Of a stretch of DNA of 60,767 nt, positions 8,690-19,102 are shown one piece after another. The stretch lies in contig JAGXKX010000004.1 in NCBI GenBank assembly GCA_018335015.1, forward strand, positions 1-60,767, written 5' to 3'. Origin of the DNA: Candidatus Bipolaricaulota bacterium (GTDB lineage: Bacteria; Bipolaricaulota; Bipolaricaulia; M55B111). The translations under genes and the position numbers were made by a program. The notes under the pieces were generated by a model. It did no database searches and was not told the DNA's origin. It saw nothing but the letters and a program-made list of their open reading frames with translations. The first letter of the stretch is position 1. The number at the start of each line of letters is the position of its first letter.

Positions 8690-11386
8690 TTAAAGCTCGC
8701 CCCAGTTGTCACCCGAAGCGACGTCTAACTTTAACGGAATTTTGAGCTCCAGGGAGTGCTCCATAATCCCTTTTAATTCTGACTTCACTTCCTCAACCGT
8801 GAACCACGGTACTTCCATAATCAACTCGTCGTGGATCTGGAGGAGCAGCTCACCGGGTAGCTCGTCCTCGTCTATAGCCTCTTTCACGTCGAGCATGGCT
8901 ACCTTCATCAGGTCCGCTGCGCTGCCCTGAATCGGTGTATTAATCGCGTTTCGTCTATCGTAATTTCTCCTCTGCCAGTTTTTGCTGTTAATATTCGGGA
9001 GGTATCTCCGGCGGTTGAACATCGTCGAGGCGTAGTGTCTCTTCTCCGCGATTTCCACCAGGTGGTCCATGAACTCCTTAGTCCGGGGGTAGAGATCGAA
9101 AAACCGATCGATGTACTTTTCCGCTTCTTCTCGGGGAATCCCAAGATCTCGGGAAAGTCCGTACTCCGTAATCCCGTATACTATTCCAAAGTTTACCCGT
9201 TTTGCCCTGTCCCGCATCTTTTCGTCGACCTCCTCCCTGCCCACGTCGAAAATTTCGGCGGCCGTCTTGGTGTGGAGGTCTTCATCCCGTTCAAACGTCC
9301 GCAATAGCTCCTCGTCCTCCGAGAGATGAGCTAATATTCTGAGTTCGACCTGGGAATAATCCGCCCCGATCAGCTTTTTACCTTCCGGGGCGACGAAAGC
9401 CTTCCGTAACTCGCTTCCCAGCTGGGAGCCCTTAGGTATGTTTTGAAGATTGGGATCCGAAGACGACAGCCTGCCTGTAGCCGTCGCGGTCTGATTGAAC
9501 GAGGTGTGAATCCTTCCCGTTCTGGGGTTAATCGTGTCGGGCAAAGTTTCCACGTAGGTATTGAGTAGTTTGCTCAGTTCCCTGAACTCAATTATTTTTT
9601 CGGGTAGCGGGTGTTTGTCCGATAGTTCTTCCAGCACCCTGGCGTTCGTTGAAGGACCGGTCTTGGTTCTTTCGATGACGGGCAGGTCCAGCTCTTCAAA
9701 CAGAATATTTCTTACCTGTTTTGGTGAGTTCGGGTTTAACTCCTCGCCGGCCAGGTCGTTTATCTCGTCCTGAAGAGAGTCTAGTCTTTCCCGCAAACTC
9801 TCCTCGCCCTCGGCAAGTCTGTCCGTGTCCAGCTTTATTCCGTGGTATTCCATGTCCCTGAGCACGTTGATCAAGGGAAGTTCCAGTTCCCGGAAGAGGT
9901 CCCTCTGATTCCTTTCTTCCAGCTTTTCTTCAAGTTGGTCCTTCAGCGTCCAGATGATCGTGGCATCGCTCGCCGCGTACGGCCCGGCTTCGTCGATCGG
10001 CAGGTTTCGGAAATCTTTTTCTTCCTCCTGGGAAAATAGGTCGCCGAACTCGTCTACTTCCCTGCCGAGATAGGTCTGAATTATCTCCTTGAGGTTGTGT
10101 TGCCGTTTCGTCGGCTTTAACAAGTAGGATGCAATCATCGAATCAAAGGTGATACCGGAAAGCTCGACCCCGGCTTTCTTCAGGACGATCCCGTCGAACT
10201 TGAGGTTTTGCCCGATTTTTCCCAGTTCAGGGTCCTCGAAGAGCGGTTTTAACCTCTCCAGTACGGTGGATTTGGGTATAGTATCGACTTCGCCGTGGCT
10301 TATGGGGACGTAATAACCGAGTTCTTCTTCCAGGGCAATGGAGATTCCCACGGGGTTTGCGTCGATTGGATTGAGTTCGTCGGTCTCGATATCGAAGGCA
10401 AATTCGCCCCGGGACTCCACCTTACTTGCCAGAGAGCCCAACTCTTCCTCGGTATTGACCAGTTCCCAGGAAATTTCAGTTCCCTCGTCGCCCAGATCCT
10501 CGAGGAATGACGCGAGCTCCAGGTCCTTTAAAAGTTCCTGGGCTCTCGTTATGTCCGGAGGGCGGATTCTGAGATCATCGAAATCGTACTCCAGTTCGAA
10601 GTCTTCCCGAAGTTCAACCAGGTGTTTGCCTTCCCTGGCCACCTCGCCGTGTTCGATTAAATTGTTCTTGACCCTGGTGGAGTCAACTTCTTCCACCCCC
10701 TCAAGGATATCCTCAAGGGAGTCGAATTGGGAAAGTAGCTTCTGGGCTCGAACCTCGCCGACCTGAGGCACACCGGGAATATTGTCAGAGGTATCACCGA
10801 TCAGGGCGAGAAAATCCCTGATCATTTCCGGGGGTACCCCGTACTTTTCTTCGACTCCCTCGGCGTCCATCACCTCTAACTCGTTGTCGTCCCCCGTGTC
10901 GACTATCTTCACGGTATCGTCGACGAGCTGGGCAAGGTCCTTGTCGCCAGTAAATATGAGCGTATCCATTCCGGCATCCCGCGCCAGGTTTGCCAGCTTG
11001 GCTATTACGTCGTCCGCTTCGTAACCTTCCTTCCTGACAACCCTGTACCCGAGGCTTTCGGTAATATCCTCGATTTTGGGAATCTGCCGAGCGAGTTCCT
11101 CCGGCATCTCGGGGCGATTGGCTTTGTATTCCTCGAATTCTTCGTGGCGGATTGTCTTTCCTTTGGAATCCATGGCAAGGACGACGTGAGAAGAAGGAAA
11201 TTCTTTCAGCACTTTTTCGAGGGACTGTAAATAACCGTATATAGCGTTCGTGGGAAATCCGCTACTTGTTGCCAGCCCCCGAATGGCGTAGAACGACCTG
11301 TACATTATCGCGTGACCGTCTATAAGAAGGAGCCTGTCCTCTTCCGGCTCCTCTGGAACGAGGGTCATTCCATTGCCTCCTCCCAC
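8690..11386 (-). CDS. polA: DNA polymerase I with 5'-3' exo, 3'-5' exo and polymerase domains
   Basis: FAFDIETD exonuclease motif; GADYSQVELRILAHLS and LLQIHDELIMEVP polymerase motifs. Confidence 0.96.
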   Translation of the reverse strand: MGGGNGMTLVPEEPEEDRLLLIDGHAIMYRSFYAIRGLATSSGFPTNAIYGYLQSLEKVLKEFPSSHVVLAMDSKGKTIRHEEFEEYKANRPEMPEELARQIPKIEDITESLGYRVVRKEGYEADDVIAKLANLARDAGMDTLIFTGDKDLAQLVDDTVKIVDTGDDNELEVMDAEGVEEKYGVPPEMIRDFLALIGDTSDNIPGVPQVGEVRAQKLLSQFDSLEDILEGVEEVDSTRVKNNLIEHGEVAREGKHLVELREDFELEYDFDDLRIRPPDITRAQELLKDLELASFLEDLGDEGTEISWELVNTEEELGSLASKVESRGEFAFDIETDELNPIDANPVGISIALEEELGYYVPISHGEVDTIPKSTVLERLKPLFEDPELGKIGQNLKFDGIVLKKAGVELSGITFDSMIASYLLKPTKRQHNLKEIIQTYLGREVDEFGDLFSQEEEKDFRNLPIDEAGPYAASDATIIWTLKDQLEEKLEERNQRDLFRELELPLINVLRDMEYHGIKLDTDRLAEGEESLRERLDSLQDEINDLAGEELNPNSPKQVRNILFEELDLPVIERTKTGPSTNARVLEELSDKHPLPEKIIEFRELSKLLNTYVETLPDTINPRTGRIHTSFNQTATATGRLSSSDPNLQNIPKGSQLGSELRKAFVAPEGKKLIGADYSQVELRILAHLSEDEELLRTFERDEDLHTKTAAEIFDVGREEVDEKMRDRAKRVNFGIVYGITEYGLSRDLGIPREEAEKYIDRFFDLYPRTKEFMDHLVEIAEKRHYASTMFNRRRYLPNINSKNWQRRNYDRRNAINTPIQGSAADLMKVAMLDVKEAIDEDELPGELLLQIHDELIMEVPWFTVEEVKSELKGIMEHSLELKIPLKLDVASGDNWGEL

Positions 11387-11880
11387 TGCTGATTCACGGC
11401 GGACTTAGCATCGAGGCCACAGCAAAGAGATACCCCTATGGCGTCGGCGGCGTCCGCCGGAGAGGGAAGTTCGTTCAATCCGAGTAATCGTTGAATCATC
11501 GTCTGAACCTGTTTTTTATTTGCTTTTCCGTATCCAGTTATGGTCTTTTTGATCTCGAGCGGGGAATAACTGACCACCTCTCGGCCGGAAGCGGCAAGGA
11601 TAATAACGCCCCGGGCCTGAGCCACCAGTACCGCCGTCTTCTGGTTATTACTAAAAAATATCTTCTCGACGGCGACCATTCCCGGCTCGTACTCCTCGAC
11701 TAAATCCCTCACTTCCGAATAAATCGACTCAAGCCTGGCGTCCATGGGCTCGTCAGATGATGTACGAATCGCCCCGCTTTCCCTTAGCTCAAACGACCTC
11801 TGGCCAGAAGCCTCGACCAGGGAGTACCCGCAGGTGGCGAGTCCGGGATCGATTCCCAGAATGACTTCCGATTTGTTCAC
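11365..11880 (-). CDS. ruvC: Crossover junction endodeoxyribonuclease RuvC
   Basis: ILGIDPGLATCGY, VAVEKIFFSNN, DAADAIGVSLC. Confidence 0.93.
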   Translation of the reverse strand: MNKSEVILGIDPGLATCGYSLVEASGQRSFELRESGAIRTSSDEPMDARLESIYSEVRDLVEEYEPGMVAVEKIFFSNNQKTAVLVAQARGVIILAASGREVVSYSPLEIKKTITGYGKANKKQVQTMIQRLLGLNELPSPADAADAIGVSLCCGLDAKSAVNQQWEEAME

Positions 11881-12410
11881 AGCAATTCAGCCAGTTTTTC
11901 CATTCTCGGGTCCTTTGCTTCGCCTTCCTCATCAGTTTCACAGGAGTGGTCTTCTTCTTCGTTTAAGTTTGCTCCACAGTTTGGGCAGAGCCCCTCGCAA
12001 TCATCTTTACAGAGGGGATAAGGTTCCAGATCCAGCTTCAGGAAACGGATTATATATGGTAAAAGATCGATCGTCCCGCTACCGCTTTCGTACCTGTATA
12101 TGGAAAGGTCTCCCTCGCTTTCGACTTCGGCTTCCATATCGGGACGGAATTCGATCTCTTCGTGTCTATCTATTCTGGTCTCGATCGGTTCAAGACATCT
12201 CCGGCAGTGTTCGATAACGGTAGTGGTAAAATCGATTGAAACGTTTATGATCCCTTCTTCCGAAGTAAAGGTCGCTCCCCCGGTAACGATTAGTTGATCC
12301 GCGACTTCCAGTTCGTCTTTGTGGAAACTTATGGTATCGAGGGAGGTACGTTCGTCGATCGAGACAAACTTTCCTTCTTTGCTCTTCAATTCGCTTAACT
12401 TTAGTTCCAT
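11877..12410 (-). CDS. DUF177/YceD-like protein
   Basis: Cys pairs CKDDCEGLCPNCGANLNEE near the C terminus; probable start at MELKLSELKS within the longer ORF. Confidence 0.85.
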   Translation of the reverse strand: MELKLSELKSKEGKFVSIDERTSLDTISFHKDELEVADQLIVTGGATFTSEEGIINVSIDFTTTVIEHCRRCLEPIETRIDRHEEIEFRPDMEAEVESEGDLSIYRYESGSGTIDLLPYIIRFLKLDLEPYPLCKDDCEGLCPNCGANLNEEEDHSCETDEEGEAKDPRMEKLAELL

Positions 12411-13044
12411 TTTGATCTCCTCCAGGTGAGAAGTAATTGTACCTGAATCCAGCCGTTCTTTACAGTTCACCCGCTAGAATGTAGGAATAAACCAGCTTCC
12501 TGTCGTAAGTCAAATCTACTAAATTAATCGGACTTGACGGCTTTTCTAACGACCTGGTTTTGTTTGACGGTTAACAGGTTATGTCAAAACTCTCTCCGTA
12601 TTTCAGCCACCTTGAAAGTGGTCGTGTTGAGGCAAGTATCGGGCATTCGTGATTATCACCCCGATCGGATGAAGGATCGATAATAACTTTCTTCTTGCTC
12701 CAAATGAAGTATATATTACCGGGAAAAGGTAATCAATTAACTGTATGGGTTTTTTACCTATGTTCTTCCGGGAGAACAGGGACCGCCCTAATGCAGGAGA
12801 TATAACAGCGCGAACTTCCACGATCGGGTGGTTTGTGTGGGTTAGCCTTCTATTCAGGAAATCGATAGCCGGATTTTTCAGGTCCGGTGTTGTGATTGGT
12901 TGAAGCGTAATAGCTCGTCCTTTGGTAAATTTCCAGTAATTATTACCAAAGTGAAACACAAAACACTTCAAGCCATGTCTATACCAGGGCTAAAAAGCCC
13001 TACCTTACCTATCGTGACAACCGGGGGGTTCTTTTTTGCGAAAA

Positions 13045-13075
13045 TTCCGGGCGAGCGCGGGGCTCGTTCTGCTAT
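13045..13075. repeat. Short hairpin repeat family P, copy 1
   Basis: TTCCGGG-CGAGC-GCGGG-GCTCG-TTCTGCTAT; resembles the copies at 21073 and 21776. Confidence 0.45.
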
Positions 13076-13154
13076 GGAGGCCCTGAAGACATCCGCTACA
13101 AAAGTTCAGTGGGGTGTGTCCGGCGAGGGTAAGTAGCAACAAGGAGGTCCATCT

Positions 13155-14177
13155 TCATCCTGCCTCTACGTTCATGACTATTGTCGGTTTGCCACCGTTC
13201 TTGAGAGACCGTCGGGCCGCGTCGAGGACCTTCAGGACGTTCAAACCGTCCTTTCCGTCGCTTCTCGGCTCGGTCCCGTTCTCGAAGGAATGAAGAAAAT
13301 GACGGCACATTTTCTTCATTGGCTCCTCCAGGGAAATATTGGGGATGTAAACGTCCCCGTAGCGGACGTTAAAACCTCCCTCGCCGGACTCTTCAGCACC
13401 TTTGTCAAATATCCACAGCTTGTTTCTGCTCTCCATGTCGTCGAACGTGGCCATTTTTTTGCTTCCAACTACGGTCATCCTTCGGGTTTTGTGGGGATCC
13501 AGCCAGCTTAAATGGGAATGAGCTTTAACGCCGTCCTCGAACTCCACAGTGAGGAAAACCGCATCCTCCCTCCCTTTCTCCCGCTCTAGGTATCTTCCCC
13601 CGTCAGCCGTGACTTCTTTCGGTTCCTTATTTATCAGATATAGCATAAGTGAGACTTCCTGAGAACCGAGGCTCCAGAGGATGTCTTCCTCGGTCTCCAG
13701 GTCCTCTAGGTCGAGTCGCTGACCGTGTACGTAGTATATGTCCCCCAGCTCGCCAGATTCTATCTTTTCATCCAGTACTTCCACCGCTGAGTGGTACTCG
13801 AGAAGGTGATCCACCATAAGTGTAGAATCTTTTTCCCTTGCCAGCTTCAGCAATTTTACGGCGTTGCTCACCTTCTTGGCCAGAGGGCGTTCGACCAGTA
13901 CGTGCTTTCCGGCTCCTAGTGCCCGCTTCGTCAGTTCGAAATGGGTGGTTCCCGGCGTCGATATCACTACAGCCGGTATTGACCTGTCTTCAATTATCTC
14001 GTCGCAACGCCCTGCAGTATCGATTTCCTGGTAATCCCGTTTAACTTCCTCCAGGCGCTCCTGATTCGAGTCGCACACTGTGACGTTACTTTGTCCGAGC
14101 AACTCTGAAAAGTTACGAACCAGATACTTGCCCCACTTTCCGGCTCCTATAACCGCGAGTTTATCGACTCCCCCCAT
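13155..14177 (-). CDS. Gfo/Idh/MocA-family oxidoreductase
   Basis: N-terminal Rossmann motif VIGAGKWGKYLVRNF; HVLVERPLAKK (EKP-like). Confidence 0.88.
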   Translation of the reverse strand: MGGVDKLAVIGAGKWGKYLVRNFSELLGQSNVTVCDSNQERLEEVKRDYQEIDTAGRCDEIIEDRSIPAVVISTPGTTHFELTKRALGAGKHVLVERPLAKKVSNAVKLLKLAREKDSTLMVDHLLEYHSAVEVLDEKIESGELGDIYYVHGQRLDLEDLETEEDILWSLGSQEVSLMLYLINKEPKEVTADGGRYLEREKGREDAVFLTVEFEDGVKAHSHLSWLDPHKTRRMTVVGSKKMATFDDMESRNKLWIFDKGAEESGEGGFNVRYGDVYIPNISLEEPMKKMCRHFLHSFENGTEPRSDGKDGLNVLKVLDAARRSLKNGGKPTIVMNVEAG

Positions 14178-14436
14178 ATAGCCTCCTTTTAATTCTCCCG
14201 ATTCTTTTATCTCTAATAGTAGTGATCGAAGTCAAAATGCCCCCTGTTCGCAAAAAAGTAGACTATAACAAAAGTGCTGACAGATCAATGACAGGCGTCC
14301 CTTCTCTCCGTTAAATAGGTCTTCCTACAAAACAAGCTCGGTAGTAGTCACCTATGTGGGAGGTCCTAATTAGATAAAATTCGAGAATTTTAGCAATAGT
14401 TTAACTTATGTTTAATTAATATACATTTGAATATAT

Positions 14437-15579
14437 TTGCCCTGGAGGTTACCGTTAATTGAGAAAATTTATTTCACTACCCTTCGGGAGGTGGTTACTA
14501 TTTTATTTAAAAATTTTAAGCGAACACTAATAATATCTTTGACGATTGGAGCACTGATTTTAGCGTTTTCGGTTGTAGTGCTTGGCCAGGAAGATGTTCA
14601 AACACCCTCTGACCAGGCGAAGATAGGGTATAGGAATGTGGGAAGTGTAATGAGCGAGGTAAGCGGAGCTGACGTTGATAAGAGTACCCTGGTAAAGGAG
14701 GCCCTATCAAATCTGTTTGCAGAACTGGCCGAACACATGAAAGAAAAAGGTGTACCGGAACAGGTGGTAGAAAATTTCGAGGATAGAGCAGAATCACTCA
14801 AAGAACTCGGGGAGGTTCTCACGAAGAACCAAATCGGTTCTGAGGCTTCCAGTATGGTCCGAAGTGCCGGTCGAGAGGACCCGGGTGGTGGAGTTCCTCT
14901 GTCCGTACTGGAGAAAGCAGGTCTGGATAAAGAAGACTTAGAAGGATTAACCGAAAAGGGATCAAATAAAAAGAAAGCTACCATGGTAGTAAAAAAGATG
15001 GCCCAAACGTCCGAGGAGGAACAGGTGACGGAAAAAGTCCGGGGCCAGGACCGGGAAAGCGACAATAACGGAAACGGAAGTGCGGGTAAACCCGAAAAGG
15101 CCGGGAACCCGGGAAACAGCGACAAAGGGGAAAGCAACAAAAACGAGGCCGCTACAACCGACGACCAGGGAGAGGCAAAAGCGAACAACGGTAACGGATC
15201 CGACGAAGCAGGTCCTTCAAACCAGGACGATAAAGAAAGCGTGGGGAATGGTAACGAAAACAAAGACACACCGGGGAATGACGCCGCTAAGGATAAAGGT
15301 AATTCCTCCGGTCAAGGCAGTGACGGCGCAGGACCACCTGGAGACGAAGAAATTAACGAAGAAGGTAATTCGGATCAACCAGCTGATAATAGTGGAACTC
15401 CGCCCGGTAATCTTGGGAAAGAGGATAACGGAAATGATAAGGGAAATGAAGTAAAAGAAGATCATGGAAACTCCGGAGGGCCAGGGCAGGGAAATTCCAA
15501 CTCACCCAAAGAGGATGAAGAAGAAGGTCAAGATAAAAATAACAAAGGAAAAGGAAACGGTAAAGGGAACGACAAGTAA
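14437..15579 (+). CDS. Secreted/anchored low-complexity Asn/Gly/Asp/Lys-rich protein
   Basis: Hydrophobic N-terminal segment (TLIISLTIGALILAFSVVVLGQ), then a charged domain and a ~170-aa N/G/D/K/E-rich tail; start codon uncertain. Confidence 0.7.
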   Translation: MPWRLPLIEKIYFTTLREVVTILFKNFKRTLIISLTIGALILAFSVVVLGQEDVQTPSDQAKIGYRNVGSVMSEVSGADVDKSTLVKEALSNLFAELAEHMKEKGVPEQVVENFEDRAESLKELGEVLTKNQIGSEASSMVRSAGREDPGGGVPLSVLEKAGLDKEDLEGLTEKGSNKKKATMVVKKMAQTSEEEQVTEKVRGQDRESDNNGNGSAGKPEKAGNPGNSDKGESNKNEAATTDDQGEAKANNGNGSDEAGPSNQDDKESVGNGNENKDTPGNDAAKDKGNSSGQGSDGAGPPGDEEINEEGNSDQPADNSGTPPGNLGKEDNGNDKGNEVKEDHGNSGGPGQGNSNSPKEDEEEGQDKNNKGKGNGKGNDK

Positions 15580-15627
15580 AACAACCACACGTAAATATAG
15601 TAGACTAAGTAAACTTTTTAGATAATG

Positions 15628-15664
15628 AAAAGGCCCGGGAACAACTCCCGGGCCTTTATTTTTT
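15628..15664 (+). terminator. Rho-independent terminator
   Basis: AAAGGCCCGGGA-ACAAC-TCCCGGGCCTTT then ATTTTTT. Confidence 0.9.
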
Positions 15665-15985
15665 ACTATGGGCCAACCCAAATGTACTCCTTTAAAAGGC
15701 GAACCTGAAACCCATAAGTTAGATGCCAAATGAACAGCAGGACATGAGGCTGGGTCCCCGCTTTCGTCCGAAACTAACGAGGAAACCGGAGAACAAAAAA
15801 ATTCTTCACCCACAAGAGCCTTAACACTTTATAATCTCCTTAAATACGGATTTACAGGTGACTTTTTCCTTTTGCAAGGACATAATTTACCAAATTAACA
15901 GATATTTATCACTTACAGCCGACAGCCAGTTTTACATCCTTTCAATTAGTTACCGATACCTTTTACCATAGGATAAGCCAAAAAA

Positions 15986-17932
15986 ATGAGTTTTAGACGA
16001 CGTCTTAACTTTATCTCCTGTGTTATCGTAATAGTTTTTGCACTTGGCCTAGGCACCGTCGGCCTTTCCGAGGAGGCCGGTGACCTGGTGATTACCGAAA
16101 TCGCCTGGATGGGGACCGAGGCCAGTTACGCCGATGAATGGATTGAACTCTATAACACAACGGGTTCTTCAGTAGACCTGGACGGATGGTCCCTGTACGG
16201 TGCCTCTTCCGGAGAATGCCTTAACTTTTCCGACGCCGACGGTTCTACCACTACCATCGTAGAGCCCTACGACTACCTGATCTACGCGGCCCACCAGGGC
16301 GATCTAAAAAATGAATCCGGAGCCAACCTCGTCGATATTTGGGATTCTACCATATCACTGAGCAACAGCTCTCCCGGTGAACTGATCCTCTACGATTCCA
16401 GTAACTGCACGGGGGACGTCGTGGACAGGGCCAACCAGCCCGACGGACCCTGGCTCGCGGGTGATAACTCCGAAAAAAGGACGATGGAAAGGGGTAATTA
16501 TTCTGGATCGGGGACGGACACGGATAACTGGGAGGACAATGACCCCGCAGTCAGCAGCACCGGGCTAGACGAAGACGGGAACCAAATAAAAGGAACACCA
16601 GGTACTAAAAACTCCGTTTATCAGAACAATCCTCCTGTCGCGGAGATCACAGGACCGGCGGAGTGTTCGCTGGGAGAAGAAATACAACTGGACGGTTCAA
16701 ATTCCGAAGATCCCAACGGATACATCGAATCCTTCCGCTGGGATCTCAACGGGGACGACGATCACGAAGTCGGATCAAAAGAATACGTTTCAGTTGCATG
16801 CTCGGACCTGGAATCAGTCAAAGTGAGTTTAAAAGTGAGGGATAACGATGGCGCGACCGACTTCGGATCCTTTTCAATCGAACCAAAACGCCCTTTCGAC
16901 GTCGAAGCGGGGAGGGACAGGTCTATAAAGCTCGGTTCGAGCGCGAAGTTAGAAGGTGCTATATCCGGTAATGAATCAAGGAGTTCCGTTAGCGTCTCCT
17001 GGGAACTACTGGAAGGGCCGGGAAAAGAAAACTGGAAGGTTGACGAACCGGGTAGAGTGGATCCTATATTCGTGCCTGAAGAACCGGGGACTTACCGGCT
17101 AAAACTGGTTGCCTCGACTGAAGGCGGAGTCAAACTGTCCGACGAGCTAACCATCTCGGTCAAGCAAAACCCCACTATAGATGAAGGAAAACTAGGAGTG
17201 AAGTTTATTTCAGAGACCGATTGCTCCTACGAGGGGAAGACCGAGACTGGGTTAAGAGCGGAAATAATCGAGAGCGAAGATCAGGTTCGGGGGACTATTA
17301 TCGGTTATAACCTCGAGGGAGAACCTGAATTTAATTTACCCGAGAAAACCCCGATTTCCTTCAAGGACCTCAAGGTCACCAATCTGAGTAGTGGGGTCGC
17401 GAGCGTTGATTTCTTCTATGACCAGGACAAATTGGATCCCAGCCAAAGAGAAGAAAACCTAGATCTGCTGTACCACCAACCTGAAGAAGGCTGGATTCAG
17501 GCGGAGGACGTAAGCGTTCGTCCCGGGAATAACTGCGTCACGGGAAAGATCCCTATTTCAAGTCTGAAGGGAACTCCTTTGACCGTAGCTGTCAGGGATT
17601 CATCAGATGATTCGATCGAAGAGCCACCTATTAAGACGGGCGGACTCTTGACTCATGGTCCCAATCCGATACCCGATGATGGGTGTATTTTCTGGTTCGA
17701 CCTCCCGAAGGAATCCGTCGGGGGAACTCTAAAGATTTACGCCGCAGACGGCAAATTACTTTACGAGAGGGAAATTTCCGGGGAACAGGAGAGGTTTCCG
17801 GTTGAGAGCAGGTGGAATCCCGTTGACGTTAACGGCCACCACCTGAATTCGGGCATATATTTTTACAGGTTGAAAATTAATATTTCCGGGGATATCCGGT
17901 GGTCGGAGGTGAAGAAACTAGTAATAAAATAG
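15986..17932 (+). CDS. Secreted multidomain protein: lamin-tail domain, PKD/Ig-like region, C-terminal sorting/FlgD-Ig-like domain
   Basis: Signal peptide; GDLVITEIAWMGTE...DEWIELYN (LTD); NPPVAEITGP...LDGSNSEDPNG (PKD-like); C-terminal GPNPIPDDGCIFWFDL...GIYFYRLK...KKLVIK. Confidence 0.8.
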   Translation: MSFRRRLNFISCVIVIVFALGLGTVGLSEEAGDLVITEIAWMGTEASYADEWIELYNTTGSSVDLDGWSLYGASSGECLNFSDADGSTTTIVEPYDYLIYAAHQGDLKNESGANLVDIWDSTISLSNSSPGELILYDSSNCTGDVVDRANQPDGPWLAGDNSEKRTMERGNYSGSGTDTDNWEDNDPAVSSTGLDEDGNQIKGTPGTKNSVYQNNPPVAEITGPAECSLGEEIQLDGSNSEDPNGYIESFRWDLNGDDDHEVGSKEYVSVACSDLESVKVSLKVRDNDGATDFGSFSIEPKRPFDVEAGRDRSIKLGSSAKLEGAISGNESRSSVSVSWELLEGPGKENWKVDEPGRVDPIFVPEEPGTYRLKLVASTEGGVKLSDELTISVKQNPTIDEGKLGVKFISETDCSYEGKTETGLRAEIIESEDQVRGTIIGYNLEGEPEFNLPEKTPISFKDLKVTNLSSGVASVDFFYDQDKLDPSQREENLDLLYHQPEEGWIQAEDVSVRPGNNCVTGKIPISSLKGTPLTVAVRDSSDDSIEEPPIKTGGLLTHGPNPIPDDGCIFWFDLPKESVGGTLKIYAADGKLLYEREISGEQERFPVESRWNPVDVNGHHLNSGIYFYRLKINISGDIRWSEVKKLVIK

Positions 17933-17937
17933 CCATT

Positions 17938-18816
17938 ATGAAAGGATTTCCTAAACTCTATATTTCGATCATCGCACTGTTATTCCTTTTTCTCTCACTC
18001 GACTGCCATGCAGCCTCCACGGGAATTGATTCTCTTTTCGAATTACCCTTGGATGCCAGAAGCATGGGAATCGGAAAAGTTTCGCTCGGAATTTTGGCCG
18101 ACAGTGCCGGTGCTTTCGATAATCTCCTCGAGGGAAAAAAACCGGGCAAGTGGGAGCTGTCCTCTCTTTACGCCAATCAGTTAGGGGAACTCCATTACGC
18201 CACGCTCAATCTCCGAAGAAAAAACATTGGCGTCTCTTATCGGAGACTCAGTTCGGGGGAACTTACCGAACGGGACCTGCGAGGTAACGAGACAGGCAGG
18301 AGTTTTCGATACCGCAATCAGGGACTGGTAGGACGTATCGGGAGGTCATTCGGGCGTATGGGGCTATTGTTAAAGGGCCGGATAATCCAGAAAGGGATCG
18401 AAGACGGGGTTCTTTTGGGGTCGCTTACTCCGGGACTTAGCTACGAAATCAGCCCGGTAAGAGTTGGGTTGACGTTTTCGAATTTGATAGGCGGTGAAAT
18501 CTCCAGTTCGGGAGGCGGCTCGAGAACGTGGAACAAGGAGTTAACGTTCGGTCTCGGGTTTGAGACGGGTAATTTCATAGCCGGAATCGACCTGGAGGCC
18601 GAATTTCACGATCGTGGAGTAGAGCCGAACGGCCTTAGCGCCGGGATAGAGTGGTGGATAAGGAATTTCGTTGCCTTGAGGCTGGGGATAATGGACGACC
18701 TAAGACAGGCTATCGGATGGGGAATACGGGGGGAGAATATTCAACTCGATTACGCCTACCTCCGGCACGGTGAGCTGTCGAACAGTCATTTTGTTTCCTT
18801 TAGCTGGATTATTTAA
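17938..18816 (+). CDS. PorV/PorQ-like (UPF0164-type) outer-membrane protein
   Basis: Signal peptide then DARSMGIGKVSLGILADSAGAFDN; alternating beta-rich sequence; start inferred at MKGFPK. Confidence 0.65.
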   Translation: MKGFPKLYISIIALLFLFLSLDCHAASTGIDSLFELPLDARSMGIGKVSLGILADSAGAFDNLLEGKKPGKWELSSLYANQLGELHYATLNLRRKNIGVSYRRLSSGELTERDLRGNETGRSFRYRNQGLVGRIGRSFGRMGLLLKGRIIQKGIEDGVLLGSLTPGLSYEISPVRVGLTFSNLIGGEISSSGGGSRTWNKELTFGLGFETGNFIAGIDLEAEFHDRGVEPNGLSAGIEWWIRNFVALRLGIMDDLRQAIGWGIRGENIQLDYAYLRHGELSNSHFVSFSWII

Positions 18817-18965
18817 GAAGTACAAGTTGCAGGTGCTGGGTGCTAGGTAAAAAAACACCTATCGGGTTTCCTATTTAGCCGGACTCCTAGCTTAATCCCT
18901 GCCATCTTTTAGGTACTAGGTTTCGGTACTTGATACCAGGGCGAAGACATCTATCGGGTATCCTC

Positions 18966-19016
18966 ATTAACCCTCACCCCCAACTGTCATCTTCCCCAAT
19001 CGAGAGGGAAGATGAG
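18966..19016. repeat. Intergenic hairpin repeat family R (inverse orientation)
   Basis: CCCTCACCCCCAACTGTCATCTTCCCCAATCGAGAGGGAAGATGAGG; reverse complement resembles 95-138 and 19103-19144. Confidence 0.5.
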
Positions 19017-19102
19017 GAGACGGAACATTTTTAAAAGGAATTAATCGATGTGCGGAGCCCAAACATCCCGCAAGGGAGGGTGGAAGATCGAAAGGAACCT
19101 TT

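Noticed and set aside
8464-8712. 82-aa minus ORF downstream of polA
   Set aside because: Overlaps the polA 3' end and contains the polA terminator hairpin; no domain support.
12603-12971. 122-aa minus-strand ORF in the yceD-oxidoreductase gap
   Set aside because: No recognisable domain, no clear ribosome-binding site, and it sits in a region with hairpin repeats; possible decayed gene but not supportable.
14598-15269. 223-aa minus-strand ORF opposite the N/G-rich gene
   Set aside because: Ser/Pro/Phe-rich translation is the expected antisense of an Asn/Gly/Glu/Lys-rich coding strand; the plus strand has signal peptide and terminator support.
15660-15985. Possible riboswitch/structured RNA upstream of the LTD-domain gene
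   Set aside because: The segment looked structured (GGCGAACCTGAAACC..., GAGGCTGGGTCCCCGC), but it did not match c-di-GMP, cobalamin, SAM, FMN or c-di-AMP consensus by eye; not reported without a covariance search.
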